In this document: positions 57,519 to 64,000 of the stretch, in pieces
How positions within the stretch are numbered: the first letter of the stretch is position 1
How the letters are laid out: each line of letters opens with the position of its first letter
The notes under the pieces: generated by a model
The model's input: the letters and a program-made list of their open reading frames with translations, nothing else
Told to the model about the DNA's origin: nothing
Databases searched by the model: none
NCBI GenBank assembly: GCA_002897115.2
Contig: BCIH01000008.1
Coordinates: 702,867-766,866 of the forward strand
DNA length: 64,000 bases
DNA from: Prototheca cutis
Taxonomy: Eukaryota; Chlorophyta; Trebouxiophyceae; Chlorellales; Chlorellaceae
Direction of reading: 5' to 3'
Made by a program: the position numbers and the translations under genes

Positions 57519-59040
57519 CTAGCTGGTGGTGACAAACGTGTGCATGCGCTCCAGCCACGACGTGTACTCCCTGTGGGGCGAGGAGGAGGTCTCGGGGGTT
57601 GGGGTGAGTAAAGCGTGTATGATGCAAACGATCACGGCGGCAGCAGCTGTTGTACTCCAGGAACAGTGTTCAACCAACCCTTCTAGGGAAATGACCAAGG
57701 CTCCTTTCACTCCCCACGCACCGCTGCTCCTTGTCGAAAGAGATGGCAGTCAGGTAGGCCGCCAGCTCGCCGTTGACGCCACGGGCGTCCAGGAAGTGCA
57801 TCAGCTCGGCCTGCAGCCCCTCGTCCAGCTCATCAAAGGCCGGGCCCAGGTAGGGCACCTCAGAGTAGGCAGCCGAAGCATCGTCGCCGCCGTCCACATT
57901 GAGCTCCACCTCATCCACCTGCAGGGTCCCGTCACCACGAACCCGCATCTCAAACCTGGCAGTCGGTTTTTTTTTGGGGGGGGGGGGGGGTTAATATGTC
58001 ATATATGATGGGTGGAGCAGAAGAACCCCTCTCGAATGCCATCATCCCCATTCCACGTACCGCAGCTCAGAGTCGCCCTTGGACACGGAGACGGCAAAGG
58101 GCGTGGCCGGGTATGCCAGCGGCTCCTCCTCCTCCTGCTCGGTATTGCCTTCGGGCAGCTCGCCATACGCCTCCTCGTCCTCTTCCTACATTTGGTATGG
58201 GGGGCTGTTCGTAGTGACTTGAGGTTTTCTTCTTCAGAAGATGGTGCACGATTCGCAAATTTGCATGCTGCATGCCTGCAAGAAGGTAGGAATGCAAACC
58301 TTCTCCCAGGCCGGACTCGGCCATGCTGGGGCCTATCCCATCCCTGCCGCACCTCGGACCCGGCGACAAGCTCCACGGTGATGGTCTCAGGCCCATTCTC
58401 CTTGGACAGTGACACGAGGCGGTCGCCCTGGGACTCGGTCAGGGTGAAGCCATTTGGCGGGCCACCGGCCACCTCCTGTTATAGTTGGGGGTTCCATTTG
58501 GTGGGGGAAGTGGTGGTGGGGTGTGTTGACTGCAGCCGCATGCGCAGCAAGTGTGTGGACAACCAGACCTGCATCATGTGTATGTGGTCCCTGGAAATCT
58601 GATTAAACCAGAATCTGGGACCAGAGTCTGTATTCCAACAGCAAGGATCAGAGAAATCCCACGAAAATGTGTCCACCGTGATCTCTGGCCTGCCCTGTGC
58701 TGGGTCCAGGCAACCAACGCATCCACGGCATTCCCCCGACAGGCCCATCTTTGTAAACCCAACGTCTATAATGAATACCGAAATCAATTTGCGACCTCAC
58801 CGGGGCCTGCTCGTACTCCTCCTGCTCGTAGGTGAGCTCGTCCTTGAGCACCTTGGCGAGGTTGGCTGTCTGGGAGGCGAAGGAGGTGTGGAAATCCCGG
58901 GCCAGTGCCAGCACGGGCTGGCTGGCCGCGCGGGCAACAAAGGCGGCGTTGAACAGGGACACGTTCGGCGCGGCCACGGTACTGCAGGGCAGCCGGGTGG
59001 CCAGAAGGCGCAGCGCACTGCGGACCGATCGCGACGCCAT
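57519..59040 (-). CDS. MAM33/p32 (C1QBP) family mitochondrial protein
   Basis: Acidic trimeric protein of the mitochondrial matrix (sometimes plastid or nucleus), implicated in mitoribosome assembly and respiration. Exons on the minus strand: 59040-58801, 58475-58353, 58185-58061, 57955-57722 and 57570-57519; about 257 residues. Residues 1-50 form a presequence rich in Arg, Ser and Ala (MASRSVRSALRLLATRLP), ending near RDFHTSFASQTANLAKVLK. Family features follow: KDELTYEQEEYEQAP, GFTLTESQGDRLVSLSKENG, acidic EEDEEAYGELPEGN, LQVDEVELNVDGG, YLGPAFDELDEGLQAELMHF, GVNGELAAYLTAISFDKEQR and EYTSWLERMHTFV at the end. All splice phases agree. Confidence 0.9.
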
Positions 59041-59459
59041 CGAGAGGTTGACGGGACCCACAAAGAAATGAACCGCGAGCAGTGCAATCAATGCAAAAGA
59101 CGCTTTTGCATATGGGATGGGCCAAATACGGCGCCAGGCGCTGGGTTTCCAGCCGCGATGACGGCCGGATGTGGGAAGGATGATGATGAGCGCCCACATG
59201 TGCATGTGTGCGGGACCGTGATCTGAGGGTGTTGGGTGCGCCAGTCCAGACCTCTCCAGCAAATGCCACGCCAAACATAGCACGGTGGCTACTGTAATCA
59301 CAGTATAAATACAATTATTCACAACTGGCCCAAGCCCACACAAGCTTTTTGTTAGGCAGGTTCTCTGCCCTGGATTGCACAGGCAGCCGCACGTCCCATA
59401 AAATAATCGGCTGCTCACCCCACCCCACCCCCAAACTCGTTCCATTCTCTGGAGTTCCA
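59041..59459. other. Tandem spacer between p32 gene and F-box gene
   Basis: About 420 bases upstream of the p32 start and downstream of the F-box gene stop; should contain the p32 promoter. Nothing else is seen. Confidence 0.5.
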
Positions 59460-61532
59460 CTACACGAGTTGATGTGGCTGCAGTGTGATGACCAAGTCGT
59501 TTGTCCCAACTGCATCCATGCAGACCCTTGCAAAGTCGGCTTTCCGCCAGCTGTCCCGGCCGGCGGCCCGGAGCTCGGCAAGGACAGCCGTCAGGTCCGC
59601 TGCCTGCATACCATACATGGTCTCCATCCGCAGCTCCATGACTCCATACAGCTGTTCGGCAATGTCGTAAAAGTCATACTCCACGACGCTGTACGGAATG
59701 AGTTTGAACGAGAGGTCTGACAGCAGCTGGAGTTGCTGCGTTGAGGTGGCGGGGGTTGTGGGATGGAGCAGTGGTGAGTCGTCTTTGGAGTGCCGGTGCA
59801 CAGAACACAAGCAGACGAGGCGACACAGCCAACCCCGAGCACAAGAGCATTTGAGCCGCACCTGAAACCGCCCTTCTCGCGCAATCCTGCTGACAAACTG
59901 GGCGCAGGCTTCGTCCATTGCATTCTGACTCGCCGACAGCGCCCCTGCGTCGCCCCAGATATGCGGCGGCACTGCGTGTGGATGGGTGGGGGTGATGCTG
60001 CACATTCACAGGGCTGGGCCACATTGTCATGGCAGTTGTCATACTGTTCGCCCAATGCCCATGCAGCTTTCCCACGACCACCGCCCACGCACCAAAGTCT
60101 CCCTCAAAATAGGGGTTGAGGAAGATGTCTCCCAACCGGCGCTCATCTCCTGGCTCTCCTGCAGTGAGATGGGGTTGATGGGGAAACAATGCTCGAGTGC
60201 ATCTTCCTGCGCCATCCACCATCGCCACCGGGTGTCGCACTGCATGACTGTCAGTCAAAACACGAGAAATTCCGCAACCCAAAGCATATACATACCATTG
60301 CCTAGACGTTGGTCCACCCCCAGAAAGAGGCTGCCAGCAGAGACACTGACCAGCTGGGCACCAATGCTCATCATGTCCCTGCTGTCCATCGCCAAGCAGC
60401 CATTGCTACGGATTTCCAGCGTTTTCACAGAATCAAACCTGCGAGGGAGGGGGATTCATTCATGCACAACCGGCGTCTACGCCATGCTGCCACCGTGTCT
60501 GCACAGTCGACTCCCCATCGCAGCACTTGTACTGCACGTACGCTGTGTCATTCCGGCCCAGCCGAAACATGTGGAACCCAGGCTCAAAGGCCGCAGGTTG
60601 GGTCCTGCTGCCGGCACTCCGATCCTGTCTCCTTGCACCAAGCTCGATTTGGACATGGCGGAGTGCGGCCGGCAGCCCGGTGTGCGGCATTCGAAAGGAG
60701 TCCAGGCCCGATAGGCGAAGCCGGTGCAGGTTTTGAAGCATCGAAAGGAAAGCCAGGTCCATTTTTGCNCCCCCATCCCTAAGTTCAACCGCCAGCTCCT
60801 GTGGAGAAGGGCAACGAGTGGTGACGATGACTTGTGCTGTGCACATTCCCAGGGACATAAAACGATGCTGATTAGCCATGGCAGAGGCAGCATGCATTGG
60901 GTCATGCACAGTGGGGCTTCCCCCAACCCCTCAAACGCTGCCATTGTGCAATGCAACGTGCCAAGCATGTACCTCAAGGGCTTGCAGTCTTGACCACCAG
61001 AGGATGTGTCCGTCCAGGCTGAGGCCCGCCGGCTGGTCGGGTTGCCCGTCCTTCAAGGCCGTCGCCCGGAGGACGAGCTTTCGCAGCTCCAAACACCCCA
61101 GCGAGTGCTGCCGCTCTGACATTGCTTGCAGATCCTCCCGATCCAGCAATTTGAGACTCAGAGGCACCACCCCATGGGTCAGGACCTGCATATTGATGGG
61201 TCCACGACCATGGGGCCCAACCAACTGGCGTGCCCGGGCACTTCATTCAACAGCCAATCGAGCCACATACGTGCCATTGCACTCGAAGAATCACCAACAA
61301 CTCAATTCCACTGACAAATGATCTTCTGAAAAGCCCTTCATTACGGCTGTTAAAACGAAACACCTCCAACACCAAGCCCGGTCACCTGGTGCCAGCGCCT
61401 GCACACGCCCCTCAATGCATGCACTGTGCTGATGCACTCCCTGGCTGTGAGGTAGGCCGCGCCGAAAAGCGTTTCAAAAACATGGGCCAATACGTCTGAA
61501 GGAAGATCCGCATAGGAATGCGCCAGATGCAT
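59460..61532 (-). CDS. F-box protein of unknown substrate
   Basis: Likely substrate adaptor of an SCF ubiquitin ligase. Exons on the minus strand: 61532-61386, 61185-60973, 60798-60494, 60438-60296, 60158-60093, 59971-59862 and 59735-59460; about 419 residues. The F-box occupies residues about 7-49 (YADLPSDVLAHVFETLFGAA, then ALRGVCRRWHQ). The following exons have spaced leucines that suggest degenerate leucine-rich repeats (LGCLELRKLVLRATALKDG; LSMLQNLHRLRLSGLDSFRM; SVKTLEIRSNGCL). The C-terminal third (RLGDIFLNPYFEGDF, ACAQFVSRIAREGRFQ, VVEYDFYDIAEQLYGVMEL) is helical and unassigned. Phases of seven exons agree under one reading; exon 3 contains one ambiguous base (60769). The first exons and the F-box are secure, and the middle junctions are moderately so. 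Confidence 0.78.
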
Positions 61533-62044
61533 TGTGCCAGTCGCCAGCCTGGTTGCAATGCCTGGCCCTATCAGGAGGGCGGGGCTATCGGACCCTCTCG
61601 ACTCTCCAGCTACTCCCTCCCGGGCTGACAAGCCGTCCACTGCATCCACGTCACCACAGACGTTGCAGGGACATGCTCACCTGGATGCAGGGCATCGGGC
61701 ATTGGCGCGACGCTGCACGCCCCTATTTGCAAGCACCGTTTTCGGGGGTGCCCCGACACACCCCCTGGACCACGGCTTACGTAAGGACCGGCTTGCCATG
61801 TCGGGAGATTACCGGTGACACATTCCGACCCCAATCACTCCAGGAGCGCCTTCACTGCTGCAGATTGGCTCACGATGAATCATAACTAGCAGGTCTTGAG
61901 CAGCTCCAGAACCCCGAATCCCACTGGTGACGTCGTCGTGAAGCTTCCGGCACGCCCCGTCCCGGCATCGGAACCCAGCCGGGCTCCTGGCCGAGGACCA
62001 TTGATGCTGGGACCCGCGGGCCGGTCTGCGTGCCGTAGACAGCT
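61533..62044. promoter_or_regulatory. Divergent region between F-box gene and IDI
   Basis: About 510 bases between two start codons; presumed bidirectional promoter. No motif identified. Confidence 0.4.
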
Positions 62045-63880
<1,836 letters not shown>

Positions 63881-63909
63881 ACCAGACTGGCACTTTTTGA
63901 TAAAACATG

Positions 63910-63910
<1 letters not shown>

Positions 63911-64000
<90 letters not shown>
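63911..64000 (+). repeat. (TG)n microsatellite at the window end
   Basis: At least 45 uninterrupted TG units starting 30 bases after the IDI stop codon and running to the last base of the window. Such a run may be where a contig ends, or may simply continue. Confidence 0.95.

Overview
The window is nuclear DNA of a green alga, most likely a trebouxiophyte (Chlorella / Auxenochlorella / Prototheca-like). The evidence is GC-rich coding sequence, many short GT-AG introns (about 90-300 nt), plant-type protein architectures (MKP1 phosphatase with a gelsolin-like domain, XB3-like ankyrin-RING ligase, plant-type AP-2 mu, DCAF7/LWD WD40 protein) and a secreted PL14 polysaccharide lyase of the kind also found in Chlorella viruses. 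The genus is inference. I see no prokaryotic, viral-genome, CRISPR or transposon signal.

Layout. 0.2-3.3 kb: 3' end of glucosidase I (+), then thymidylate kinase (-). 3.6-9.8 kb: adenylosuccinate lyase (+), an orphan terminal exon (-) and an argininosuccinate synthase lacking its first exon(s) (+). 10.4-16.4 kb: an mTERF protein (+) and a bZIP regulator (-). 17.3-30.5 kb: splicing factor CWC22 (+), gamma carbonic anhydrase (-), AP-2 mu (+), U4/U6 factor Prp3 (-, with a 100-N gap in an intron) and pirin (-). 32.2-37.6 kb: MKP1-like phosphatase and a RING+PHD protein resembling PHRF1/SCAF11 (both +). 38.0-45.5 kb: a ceramide-glucosyltransferase-like GT21 (-), the PL14 lyase (-) and the XB3-like E3 ligase (+). 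46.2-53.1 kb: DCAF7 (-), an arginyl-tRNA synthetase cut off after its N-terminal half (-) and signal peptide peptidase (+). 53.6-64.0 kb: an Ala/Pro-rich tail-anchored protein (-), proteasome beta-7 (+), a MAM33/p32 protein (-), an F-box protein (-) and isopentenyl-diphosphate isomerase (+), ending in a (TG)n run.

The genes are housekeeping genes rather than one pathway: nucleotide synthesis (TMPK, ADSL), arginine (ASS, ArgRS), splicing (CWC22, Prp3), protein turnover (proteasome, F-box, XB3-like, DCAF7, SPP), trafficking, organelle functions (mTERF, gamma-CA, p32, IDI) and wall or surface chemistry (PL14, GT21). Many neighbours are divergent and share intergenic regions of 265-1,700 bp. Exon boundaries were read by hand and checked for phase consistency.

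The most unusual recurring signal is in the introns. Their 5' half (transcript sense) tends to be G/T-rich, often with (GT)n or poly-G, and their 3' half C/A-rich, often with (CA)n or poly-C, so the two halves could pair. These tracts also coincide with the sequence gaps and with two places (about 8.6 kb and 47.95 kb) where genes end abruptly and the assembly may be misjoined.
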